Origin: Hanleya hanleyi
Lineage: Eukaryota > Mollusca > Polyplacophora > Lepidopleurida > Hanleyidae
Assembly (NCBI GenBank): GCA_036873755.1
Contig: JAVTVY010017447.1
Location: 1 to 64,000, forward strand
Reading direction: 5' to 3'
Length of the DNA stretch: 64,000 bases
Shown: positions 45,851 to 55,954 of the stretch, piece after piece
Layout: each line of letters begins with the position of its first letter
Numbering within the stretch: position 1 is the stretch's first letter
Notes under the pieces: generated by a model
What the model saw: the letters and a program-made list of their open reading frames with translations, nothing else
What the model was told of the DNA's origin: nothing
Databases searched by the model: none
Position numbers and translations under genes: made by a program

Positions 45851-47082
45851 GTAGGCAATGCTAGCCTCCGTAACACCCTGAAATGACAAAGATGATGCAT
45901 TAAACAAATTACAAGCGTCTAGTCCGTCATTCATAATCCAGCCGTCGTCCATTAGAGAATATCCGCGTCCATAATCCAAAGACCTATTCCATTTCCATAT
46001 AACAGTATTAGCACCAAATTCAAAAAGACAAAAGTATACATAAACATAGGCTTGTTTCCTGCAAGAGAGAAGCGGTCAACAGTTTTCAATGATGCCGGCA
46101 AGACATCATGATGTTCCAAAATATCAAATCCGTATCGCTGATCAGTATTCGTAATCCATAATATTCGTTATAGAATCGTCATCTAAAAATGATGTACCTC
46201 AGCCACGCTTTGATTGTGACTGTTCATATGAGTACCATGAGGATCTTGAAGTACATGGGTTCATACGGCCCCTAGCCCCGGGTTAAGCGGAATTAGACAC
46301 AAGTTACGAAACGTAGCGCCATAGATCTGGCACGCTACGTTCGTATTTTGCTATCAGCATGCGATATGTATCGCCAAATTTGAGAAACTTTGAGTGGAGG
46401 CGCTTGGTGTAATAGCCCTGTTTTATAAGTTTCTGCAACAATGTTTTGTGACGTTGATTAAAATCATCACATTTAACACAGGATCTAGCAAATGCTACTA
46501 AGCGAGATATGTATACGCCATATGCAGGTCCTACTGGAATATTACTATCCAGAAAGGGATAGTTTACGATGTCGAAATTGTAATCATCTCTTTTGTCATA
46601 AAGTCGACGAGAGAGAATGCCCGCTTCATTTTTATAGAGGTAGATATCTAAATAAGATGTGCCTGTAGGGCTATCTGTAGTTTCCTTCAAAACTAGTGAA
46701 GGTGGATATATATCCTTCACTGCGTCATTTATATAGCGATTATCCACAGCGAGAAGATCGTCTATATAGCGTTTGGTGAATGAGAAGGAACGGGCTTTGG
46801 CAGTCTAAAATGTTATTTAATGAATGAAACAGTCAGACACGTGAACCCGAAGTGGCTCAAATAACAATCAACAGACGTACCAGAACAATTCAGGAGGTGA
46901 GTAGAGCAGGCAATGCTGTCCTTCAACTTCCCATTCACTCATAAATACATCAATACTAAGGAGTAGATCGTAAGGCGAGTGGTGACAGAGTAAGCAATGC
47001 TAACCTCTCTTGACAATACTCTGAACTGATTGATAATGATAACCGTCGACAAATGATGGGGGAGAAGGCAATGCTTACCTCC
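45851..47082. repeat. Four dispersed copies of a 20-bp motif, GAGTAAGCAATGCTAACCTC type
   Basis: Related copies lie at 45851-45869, 46904-46923, 46988-47007 and 47060-47082. Each centres on GGCAATGCT with flanks approaching an inverted repeat (GGAG-AAGCAATGCTTACCTCC in the last). The last three lie just downstream of the tyrosine recombinase stop, so they may belong to the terminal repeats of the Ngaro-like element. Confidence 0.5.
46304..46800 (-). pseudogene. Reverse transcriptase C-terminal fragment (YIDD box)
   Basis: The minus-strand frame begins after a stop at about 46800 and reads FTKRYIDDLLAVDNRYINDA: YIDD is the RT catalytic box. It then gives SYLDIYLYKNEAG, RRLYDKRDDYNFDIVNYPFL, NIPVGPAYGVYISRLVAFAR and a helical tail to 46304. 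This combination of motifs is widespread in invertebrate genomes; the arrangement resembles Penelope-type RTs, but no GIY-YIG endonuclease is visible and I keep the class open. The N-terminal RT fingers are missing. Sequence around its stop recurs at 23860-24050 and within 47436-47653. Confidence 0.7.
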
Positions 47083-47163
47083 CCAGGAGGATGTAGGGAA
47101 GTGCAGATAGAATGGGGACTAATACCAGCATAGAAAGTCAGGAAATTGAAACGAGTAGCGACA

Positions 47164-48348
47164 AAAGGGAAAATTCAAGAAAAATCCAGTCTGATATATC
47201 GCTGTAGAGCATCTGATTTCCGGCGACCCATTTTCTTTATTATGAACTCGGGAATGCCACGAGAAGTTAAATATGATGCTTCCTCAATTCCAATTCTGAA
47301 CCCATGAGATTTGTACTTTTTAGGGTTTAAATGAACGAATTTGAGAATGTCTTTTAGTGTTTGTGTGAAGAAACCATACGAAACTGGTGAACCATCTGCG
47401 AATTGAAACAGGGGGCCCGTAGTGTGACGGATATACTCAGATTACAACACATATAAGGGAAGTGAGAAGAGGTGGCGATATACTGACAGAGCCACATGAC
47501 TTCACAGTATAGTCTTCTGGTTAACCTATTCTAAAGCACATATATGTGTTGTATCACAGGTACGCTTTTATTGTACCTGTTCATGTGGCAACTTGGATGA
47601 CATGACCACACGGCCCCTAGCACTGGCATAAGCGGTATTAGATATAACATTAGATAACGTTTCAAAGAAATGACTGGACATAAATATGGATCACTGAAAC
47701 ATGGGATGCTTAAGGTAACTGGAAGGAGATCACTGTTTTTGAAGTTCTTGATCGTTACAGTCATGCTTCGTAGGGATCCGCGTTGCCACAGAAACTTCAC
47801 ATCACAGGCTTGAAGAATATCAAGCTTGCCATAGGATTGTGAAACGGTGAATTCAGAGGCTCTGAGAAGAGCATGAAATGCCAGGAGAAACATAGCCTTA
47901 AACATATATCTAGAGCAATAAGAGCGAATGGCATGATCTACAGCCTGGGCAAGCTTGAGAAGAACTGACAAGGTGATGGAAAGACGGATATCTTGACTAG
48001 GTATTGATTTTTTGAACTTCCTTGAGAGTTTTTGTGATTAGAAAATTGTCTGTTGGGTCACCCCATCCTTCACGTTTCTGCACAAAGATTAGGGCAGAAA
48101 TGTAAGAGTAAATGGTGGAAGAGCTAAAGCCCTGCAAAAACAAAAAATGCTATGTAGTTGGCAAAAATGAGAGAAGTTATTGGAAAGACCCCCAAGGTCG
48201 GATAGTGTGACTCATGGAAAGCCGAGAAATGAGACACCATGCGGCTATAAGATTTAATAGTTGAAACGGATAAGGAGGAACGCAGAAGTTGACCCGTCAC
48301 AGCCTGTAGATCAGTGGTGATATATCCATTGGGGTTGGGGAGAGCCAA
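47164..48348 (-). pseudogene. Tyrosine recombinase of Ngaro-like element, interrupted
   Basis: The N-terminal core-binding part opens at 48348 (MALPNPNGYIT, SVSTIKSYSRMVSHF). After a frame change near 48125 it continues SSSTIYSYISALIFV and, after another near 48000, reaches the catalytic domain (LLAFHALLRASEFT, containing the first Arg). The frame is cut at 47654 by a 218-bp insertion and resumes at 47435 as YIRHTTGPLFQFADG, then KSHGFRIGIEEASY (HxxR box), KKMGRRKSD and QRYIRLDFS with the nucleophile Tyr, stopping at about 47175. All four signature positions (R, H, R, Y) are therefore visible. The enzyme would integrate circular cDNA without an integrase-type strand transfer. Two frameshifts and the insertion make this copy inactive. 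Confidence 0.85.
47433..47656. mobile_element. 218-bp insertion inside the tyrosine recombinase
   Basis: The recombinase frame breaks at 47654 and resumes at 47435, with the trinucleotide ATA at both edges (47433-47435 and 47654-47656). The part nearest the upstream edge (about 47555-47650) resembles the 3'-end sequence of the RT fragment at 46190-46310 and the copy at 23860-24050. A spliceosomal intron is less likely, because no GT-AG pair restores the frame. Confidence 0.6.
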
Positions 48349-48740
48349 GGTGCTAGGCGATGAGCCTCCTGGAAATTAAATCGCGACAAATTATCGGCTA
48401 TCACATTAACTTTTCCGGGAAGGTGTTTTGCACGGAAAAATATATTATGACGGAGAGACACCAGAACGAGGTGACGTACAAGTTTCATAATGATGCTTGA
48501 TTTTGATGAAGTTTTGTTGATAATGTCCACCAAAGCAGCATTGTCGGTCATGAGTAAAATCTTGTGATTAGCTAGCTTTTCACCCCATATTTCCAGGGCA
48601 AGGTCTATAGGGAAAAATTCTTTTGGAGTGATAGGCAAAGATCTAGTGTCATTCGTCCAAGGTTCCGCAAACCAGTGGTTGCCAAGGACAGCCGCAAAAC
48701 CCCCATGCACACCTGCTGCATCAGTATAATCTGCAATCTA
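48297..48740 (-). pseudogene. RNase H domain of Ngaro-like element
   Basis: Minus-strand reading from about 48735 gives ADYTDAAGVHGGFAAVLG (first Asp), then PITPKEFFPIDLALEIWG (Glu), LLMTDNAALVDIIN (Asp) and LPGKVNVIADNLSRF (last Asp). It overlaps the start of the recombinase frame by about 50 bp and follows the RT; the small frame change near 48710 separates it from the ORF at 48605-48886. This RT - RNase H - YR order is diagnostic of DIRS/Ngaro-type elements. Confidence 0.85.
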
Positions 48741-48899
48741 ATAGTATCTGACGAGAGCCAGTCCGAGAAAAGAAAACAGGATTTAGCACTATAATATTGA
48801 ACAAATTTTAACCATGCTTGGAGGTCAGCACGAGCCTCAGAATTCAGGCGGATGTGGTGATGAGTTTTAGTTACTCCTATTGTCAAATCCTGGAGCCTT

Positions 48900-49880
48900 C
48901 GTAGAAAAAGCTCGGCCTGGTATGATTACGCAGCAACAGAAACTCAACTAGTCGATCAGGGATTGAAGTTCCATAAGAGTGATTTTTCTTTTGTGACAAT
49001 ACTTGTGAAGTAGCACATTTGCTTTTTTTCAACTTTGTCCTCTAGTAAACGCGCCAACATCTGATCGAAGTCTAGCTCAATTCCATAGATGGGAATGACA
49101 GTTATTGCTTCCATCGTTCTAGAATGTTTAATTGGGATACCAAGAAACTCACAAAGTGACAGAAAATTATGAAGATCTTCATTACATCTTTTGGAGTTTG
49201 AGGGCTCCACAAAAAGGAAATCGTCCAGCAGGTGAGACATTCCAGATACACCAAGGCGATTAGACATGATCCATTGCAGGCTACAACTCAAAGTGTCAAA
49301 GATCGTGCAGGATGAGGATGCTCCCATCGGGAGACATCGATCGTAGTAGTATTTTCTATCCCATGTGGAACACAGATACGTATAATCATTAGGGTGTATG
49401 GGGATGATACGAAAGGCATCCTCAATGTCAGCACTGGTCATCAGGCAGTGTCTACCATGAGCTTGAACTAACGCTATGGCATCCTGAATGGTTTCATAAG
49501 AAACTAGTGAGAATTCAGCAGGAATGCCTGCATTGACTGAGGAAGCTTCATCTGGGTAAGAAAGGACATGAATTAAGCGAAATTTTCCTAGTTCCTTCTT
49601 AGGTATGAAGCCAAGGGGCGAGCAATGCAAAGCTTGAAAAGATGGTATCTCAAAAGGACCTTTTATACGACCAAGTTGGACTTCTTTGTCTATTCTTTGT
49701 TGAACTATATTTGCATACTGTCGGGCAGAGCTATGGTTCTTTGGGACGCTTGATGTTAATTGTGCTTGTGTTCCTAAATGAAACCCGAACGTAAATCCTT
49801 CAACCAGAAATTGGTTAAGGAAGGGGTATATGGTTGTAGAAAACTAGCTAGACGCTCTGGGTTTACCGGGGTTGGTAGAA
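48900..49880 (-). pseudogene. Reverse transcriptase of Ngaro-like element
   Basis: The pol N-terminus begins near 49880 (TPVNPERLASFLQPYTPSLT) and breaks once. It runs through RIKGPFEIPSFQ to the open frame 49630-48956: LHCSPLGFIPKKELGKFRLI, SADIEDAFRIIPIHP (catalytic Asp, about residue 68 of that frame), CLPMGASSSCTIFD, and SHLLDDFLFVEP (the xLDD box, residues 134-137). It then continues toward the connection with RNase H. These are the standard RT blocks of tyrosine-recombinase retrotransposons. One or two frame changes make it a pseudogene, but motif preservation suggests it is younger than the 39-41 kb copy. Confidence 0.85.
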
Positions 49881-50986
49881 GTAGAGAATTATGCTTCTGA
49901 TTGTTTTGGACAAGAGGACACACTGTGTTTACCAGCGCATTTGGGGCATTCGTGCTTGTGCAAACAATTTTTGCTGTAGCATTTTCCGAATTTACAGAAA
50001 CCCCAGCAGTACCCAAAGGGATAGTTATTCTTCCGGTTTGGCCACGAAAGGGCTGGTTTTTTACCTGTCCAACATCAAGACGGTCACGGGTGAAACCGTA
50101 ATTAGTGCTGTAGGGATTACCTTTCAAAGAACAGAGTCACCACAGTTCGTCATGCACTTTCTCCCATTCCAGAGGTTGCAGAACTTCCAGTCTCCTAAAA
50201 CTTTCATCATAGAACTTGGCAGATAGAAAGTTAAACTGCTGGTTGAGGAGACGTACACTGTTGCCATATTTAATCATGCCTGAAATGTAGTCGGGATATT
50301 TCTCACAATATATGGTCATATAGATGTAATATGCAGGACACCACTGGGAGATATTGTTTACATAATGCTTTTTGTTTTGAGAGGAAATGCTAACTCTGGA
50401 ACCACTGCCGGACAGCTTTATGTATGTATCTTCCTCACGAGGATTCAGGAGAGACCCAAAATCAACTTACTCATTGTTGTCGATTTTGGTTCTAGTCTTG
50501 GCATTAATGTTGAAGCCTAACGGCATGCTTGAAGAAAAAAGAGTTAAGCGAAATTGTTCATCAGGGTCTGTGCCCTCCCCACAAGTGAGTGATGTTTCCC
50601 CATCTGGCTTACCCAGAATTGACTCGCTGTACCACTTCCCAGACCAAAGCCATCCTGCACTTTGCCGTGCCTGTTACTGGGAGTGATGGGGGTGATGGCG
50701 TGATGGGCTCCGCTGGCGCTGTTACAATGGATTTGTTTGTCTTGCGTCCAGAATCTTAATCACCTCCGCCGCAACTTCCGCCGCAGTGGGGCATCGGTGA
50801 ATGGGGCCAGGGTCAGTAAGCGATGGACCAGGGTCAGTTGTCGATGGACCAGGGTCAGTCGATGACACGGGTTGCGTCATCTTTGATAGGGATGTAGGCC
50901 TGCGAGACCTCGTTTTTTTAATCAGGGCTGTGGGTACTACCTGTGAGGGGGTTGTTTTACGTTTCCGGCCCATGATATGGTACTAA
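49874..50986 (-). pseudogene. Gag-like ORF of Ngaro-like element with CCHC knuckle
   Basis: A basic N-terminus starts at 50973 (MGRKRKTTPSQVV, then Pro-rich STDPG repeats) and stops at 50722. After frame changes the middle part at 50319-50137 reads YISGMIKYGNSVRLLNQQF and PLEWEKVHDELW. The C-terminus, in yet another frame (about 50020-49876), carries YCWGFCKFGKCYSKNCLHKH, then ECPKCAGKHSVSSC, a Cys/His array ending in a zinc knuckle. Such arrays close the Gag of Ngaro and related elements just before pol. Three or more frame changes; inactive. Confidence 0.75.
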
Positions 50987-51339
50987 ATGATCAAAATTAA
51001 ACAAAACAGGAGCAGTAACAGTTGAAGTAAGCAGTTGATATTCATAAGATATACCGTGATTAACTAGAAATGCTATAGTGTGATATCACACAGCTAAATT
51101 CCAAGATGCAAACTGTTCATGTTAACAGATATGTGGGCACACTTTCCCTCAAATTAACTTAAGCAGTATACTTTTGCGTGCCACTAATCAAATCCAAGTG
51201 CCAAAATCATGACATTGTAGTAGCATGACCAGGGTGTCAGGCAAATTGACTCTTAAGACATTAAGGCAACTAACGCTGCTCATGTAAAATGGTAACATGT
51301 CAAGACAAACAAATGCTTCTCAAATTGACATGCACATAG
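50987..51339. other. No gene recognised; probable 5' flank of the Ngaro-like element
   Basis: AT-rich sequence upstream (minus-strand sense) of the Gag start. I could not identify terminal repeats here. Confidence 0.35.
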
Positions 51340-52250
51340 AAGAGGATCATGAGAAAATTTGGTTCTGCTCGTGTAAAAGAGGGGGCACGGAGGAAACTAA
51401 ATACATCTCGTGTTGAATGAGAACATGAGGCAGAATAACACTGCTCATATAGGAACGGAAAATGAGGTAAACTAATACATCACATGTAGAAGGGGATCGT
51501 GAGGCAAATTAATACTTCTCGTGTAAGAACTGGACATGAGGAAAACTAATACTTCTCATGTTGGAACTGAACATGAGGTAAGCTAACACTTCTCATATGG
51601 AAAGGGATCATGAGGCAAACTAATACTACTCATGTAGAAAGGGATCATGAGGCAAACTAATATTTCTCATCTAGGAACTGGACATGAGGTAAACTAATAC
51701 TTCTCATGTAGGAACTGAACATGAGGTAAGCTAACACTTCCCATGTAGGAAGGGAATATGAGGTAAGCTAGCACTTCTCATGTAGCGAACACTTCTCCTG
51801 TAGGAAGCGAATATGAGATAAACTTAATACTTTCAAGTAGAAAAGGAACACAAGCCAACTAATACCTCCCATGTAGGAAATGGACGTGAGATAAGCTAAC
51901 ACTTCTCACATGGAAAGGGATCGTGAGGCAAACTGATACTTCTCATGTAGGAACTGGACATGAGGCAAACTAATACTTTTCAAGTAGGAACTGGACATGA
52001 GGCACATGAATACTCTCATGTGGGAAAGGAATATGAGGTAAACTAATACTGCGGTAAACTGCTACTTCTCATGTAGAAAGAGAACCAATACTTCTCATGT
52101 AAGATTTGAAGGCTAAAGGAAAGCTAACACGTCTTATGTAGGAAGTGAGCATGAGATAAAAATAATACGTCTCATGTAGAAAGGAAACATGAGGCAAACT
52201 AATGCTTCTAAAGTAGCATGGGAATTTGGTGGGGCAAACAATACATGTTG
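51340..52250. repeat. 37-bp minisatellite, about 22 copies
   Basis: Consensus GGAACTGGACATGAGG then (C/T)AAACTAATACTTCTCATGTA, with many single-base changes and some partial units. Left and right edges fade into diverged copies. Non-coding. Confidence 0.85.
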
Positions 52251-52668
52251 AAGAAGAAATATGATTTAGCAAAATAATAAGCTTCTGCTGTAAAATATAA
52301 GACAGGTTGCCAGTGGGCATTGTCTGAAGAGGAAATAAATTATGAGATACTCAGTACCCCTTTTTACGTAGTTTACATGACAACCATCCTTGTCTGATAC
52401 CTATAAATGCTATTTAAGTGATCAAACTATAGACTTGAGGAGGCAAAAATTGAAGGGGGGGGGGGGGGGGGGGTAGAGAGACGTCCGTTAATAAAGTCCT
52501 TTAGCCTTGTAATGTCCGTTAGCAATTTTAATGCTCTTGGCATATTTCTCCATTCCCGCTGTACTTAAATGAACACCATCTGGATCAAGGAGGGATTTCG
52601 TATCAAGCCAAAAACCACGACGACGCCACAACACTCCTTCTGCAGTGTGTCACTCAAAGTGGTGTTGG
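52251..52668. other. No gene; contains a 19-G run
   Basis: G-run at 52455-52473. The remaining sequence is unremarkable and flanks the foldback-like element. Confidence 0.4.
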
Positions 52669-55600
52669 TGTGGGGGGCCTACTCGTGCATTGCGCCTAAT
52701 CGTGTCAGCAACATATCGTGAAAAAGCAATGCGCCTAATAACGTGTTGCGCCTAATCGTGTAGAAAATTTGCGCTTAATGGTGGAACTGCGCCTAATCGT
52801 GTACGAAATTTGCGCTTAATGGTGGAAAAGCGCCTAATCGTGTACGAAATTTGCGCCTATTTGTGTATATGCGCCTAATCGTGTAAGGAGGCTGCGTTTA
52901 ATCATGCAACTGCTCCTAATCATATGAACCATCTTGCGTCTAATTCCGCGTTGCGCCTAATCGTGTAGAAAAAATGCTCCTACTTGTGGAAGTGCGCCTA
53001 TTCGAGTAGGAGATTTGCTCCTAATTGTGGAAATGCGCCTATTCGTGTAAGTAATATGCGTCTCATCGTGGAAACGCGCTTATTCGTGGAAATCATTTTG
53101 CGCCTAATTATGCGTTGCACCTAATCGTGTAGAAAATTTGCATCTAGATGTGGAAATGCGCCTAATCGTGTATAGAGGCTGCGCCTAAACGTGCACAACG
53201 TGGAGACATATACATGTAGCGCTTAAACGTGTTCAACGCGCCTAATCGTGTAATGATCGTGTAGTCATGAAAACGACCTAATATAGAGCAGGAATACAGA
53301 TATGAAGATTGGAACATCATGATGGGCGTTCGCTTACCACATTGGTTCTCCATATACCGCATGCGCACTCAATCGTGCGCATGCGCAGTACACCTCACTA
53401 CTCTATGGATCCATTTGGTGAAACCACCATGCCGTTCCACCCGTTGGTGTTTTCTGTATAACGCGCCACAAGTGATGACGTCTCCAGCGAAAACATCTCC
53501 AGGCTTGTCAGAGGTAAGTCATAGGTAGATCAAAGGTCCATCGAAAGTCAGCTGACAGGAAGTCTAAGGTCTGAGGTCAAAGGTCAACCGGAAGTCACGT
53601 GGTTCCTGTGCATGCGCACCCCCCACCCCCCCTCACCTTGCGCTCACCGCCCCACGAATCCTAGGCAGTTTCACTACTACTAACTCATCATATAATCTGT
53701 AGTTCTAAGGATGACAACTTATCATATGACCGGAAGGGCGAATGTACCGCGGCGCCATCTTCATACTGAGAGAAGACAACTCCTGCTGTACAGGTAGCAG
53801 TGATCCGGTCGGGCCTCCGTACGATGAAATATCCGCACTTGATCCGCAGATGATGCCTGCAATCCGCACTTGATCGGCACATGGCACCTGTCATCCGCAC
53901 TGGTTCCGCACATGACGTCCGCAAATCCGTACCTGATCCGCACTATCATTTCTGCGCTAGGCGTCAAATAGCGTCTGGATTCTGGTTCCAGATTCAGTGA
54001 TTCAGGGCCCAGAAATAGAGGAGGAAGACGGGACCTGAAATGGCTCTGAATCGCTAAAGCGTCGAAGCATTTTTCAAGCCTCGTGTCCATCGTCGCGGTT
54101 GTGTGCTGAGCTCGTGTATTGTGTATTACTAAAACTAGAGGAATTCAGCTTCCTGATTAGTCTGATCTAAGGTCCTGATTGGTTAAACACACATACTGGA
54201 TTCTCCTTGGTCCACTCAAGTAATCACTCAGAACAGCAGGATGCAACATGTCCAGACTTGCAACATGTCCGGAAGGCTCCCATCTTATCCTCAGAAGTAA
54301 CTTACAGATGCTGTCACCCTGGCTGACCAATAACCTATTACCAATAACCAACCTGTCCAGACTAGTCCAGTGAACTCTAGTACAACTCAAGAGCTCTCGT
54401 TCAATGAAAACCCCATGTCTCTCACCCCGCTGGTTTTCTGTATCGCTCTACACCTGCCTACTACCCGATTTACACATTGCATACTACTGGTTGACCGTGC
54501 GCGCATACATAGTCTGCCTAACTGCCCTAGTGGGAATGTCAGGCTCCCAGGCTTTTTGGCCCTTTTCTAGAATATTCTCAATAACGTTTGAACGGTTAAA
54601 TATTGGGTTTTCAAACTTTGCAGTCTGGAATAAGGTAGCATTGGCCTTAAGGTGGATCCATTCGTTAAACTATTGCACTGCCAGATGTGCGCATACGCAG
54701 TCGGTCTATACGACTCTAGTGGGAATGCCCGGCCCCCGAGCTCTCGTTTGATGGAACTCGCCCCACGGGGTCTCCGTATAAGACTCTACATCTGCCTACA
54801 CTACCCCAATTAGACTTTCTATACTACTCGTTGGTCGTGCTCTTGCGCAGTCGGCCCATACTACTCTATTGCGAATGCCGGTCTTCAAGGATCTCGTTAA
54901 GTGAAACTCCTATTTCCCTCATCCCAGTTCTCCTTATCACGCCCCACACCTGCCTATACGACCCCCTTGCTGGACTGATAGTGACGCCACCTTCCTCCTC
55001 CGCAGCCAACCTCCGCGACAAAGAGCTGATTTATGTTCACTATACCATTGAAGTGGCTTCTTAGATTATCATACAAAATGAAATTCTCCTCAGATGTTAT
55101 ATCTGCAATCGAAGCTCTTAGTTCACTGAAATCATGATGATATCTTGCTGTAAGGCATAGACACACTTTGCCAACGATATATTCTGATTTCCTGAATAGT
55201 GTTAAAGAGAATTACAACTAAAGCGATGTATCCGTGGTATAAATCGTTCTCAGAGGTACAATTCCTACAGATTTATCGTGTTAGGAAAGCAGCTAAAGGA
55301 CAGCAAGTCGACACCAATCTCTAGTCGATGGATATTCATTTTCCACCAGTGCCGGGAAAACACCACAGACTACTTGACTACTTTATTCACTGCTTTTATT
55401 TTGAAGTTCCAACACAATTATCCTGCCACTTCTATGGACGCTGTGCACGTTTAGGCGCAGCCTCTATACACGATTAGACGCATTTCAACAGTTAGACGCG
55501 AATTTTCTACACGATTAGGCGCAAAAAAAATTCCACTAATACGCGCGATTCCACGATTAGACGCATATTTCTTACACGAATAGCCGCGTTTTCACAATTA

Positions 55601-55954
55601 AGAGCAAATCTCCTACACGAATAGGCGCATTTCCACAATTAGAAGCAATTTGTCTACACGATTAGGCGCAACGCGGAATTAGGCGCAAGAGGGTTCATAT
55701 GATTAGGAGCAGTTGCATGATTAAACGCAGCCTACTTACACGATTAGGCGCATATACGCAAATAGGCGCAAATTCCGTACACGATTAGGCGCATTTCCAC
55801 CATTAAGCGTAAATTTCGTACACGATTAGGCGCAGTGCCACCATTAAGCGCAAATTTTCTACACGATTAGGCGCAACACGCTATTAGGCGCAATTTTTTT
55901 TTCGCGATTTGGCGCTGACACGATTAGGCGCAATACACGATTAGGCCCCCCACA
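52669..55954. mobile_element. Foldback-like element with inverted arms of about 0.5 kb made of subrepeats
   Basis: Both ends begin TGTGGGGGGCCTA(A/C)TCGTG when read inward (left from 52669, right from 55954). The left arm (52669-53202, 534 bp) and the right arm (55438-55954, 517 bp) are colinear inverted copies at about 90% identity by eye. Each consists of about a dozen subrepeats of about 40 bp, on the theme TGCGCCTAATCGTGTA followed by GAAATTTGCGCCTAAT-GTGG. Small indels (for example the A-run near 55893) distinguish the arms. The 2.2-kb interior has no transposase-like frame. Subrepeated long inverted arms are the mark of foldback elements. No convincing target-site duplication is visible (left flank GTGTTGG, right flank GGCCCCG), so the superfamily is open. 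Confidence 0.8.
53203..55437. other. Interior of the foldback-like element, without a recognised gene
   Basis: Frames up to 115 codons (54404-54751) lack motifs. The interior contains TGCGCATGCGCA at 53375-53386, matching an NRF1-type site, and degenerate internal repeats at 54385-54990. These are three copies of a block with CTCTCGTT-(A/G)ATG(A/G)AA(A/C)-C-CC and CTCTACA(C/T)CTGCCTAC; a more distant copy is near 53390-53470. Confidence 0.55.

Noticed and set aside
47433..47656. Spliceosomal intron in the recombinase gene
   Set aside because: No GT-AG choice at the borders restores the reading frame, whereas an insertion with a 3-bp duplication does.
54370..54751. ORFs inside the foldback-like element as a possible transposase
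   Set aside because: Too short, overlapping in two frames, no DDE or other catalytic pattern, and they lie on internal repeats.
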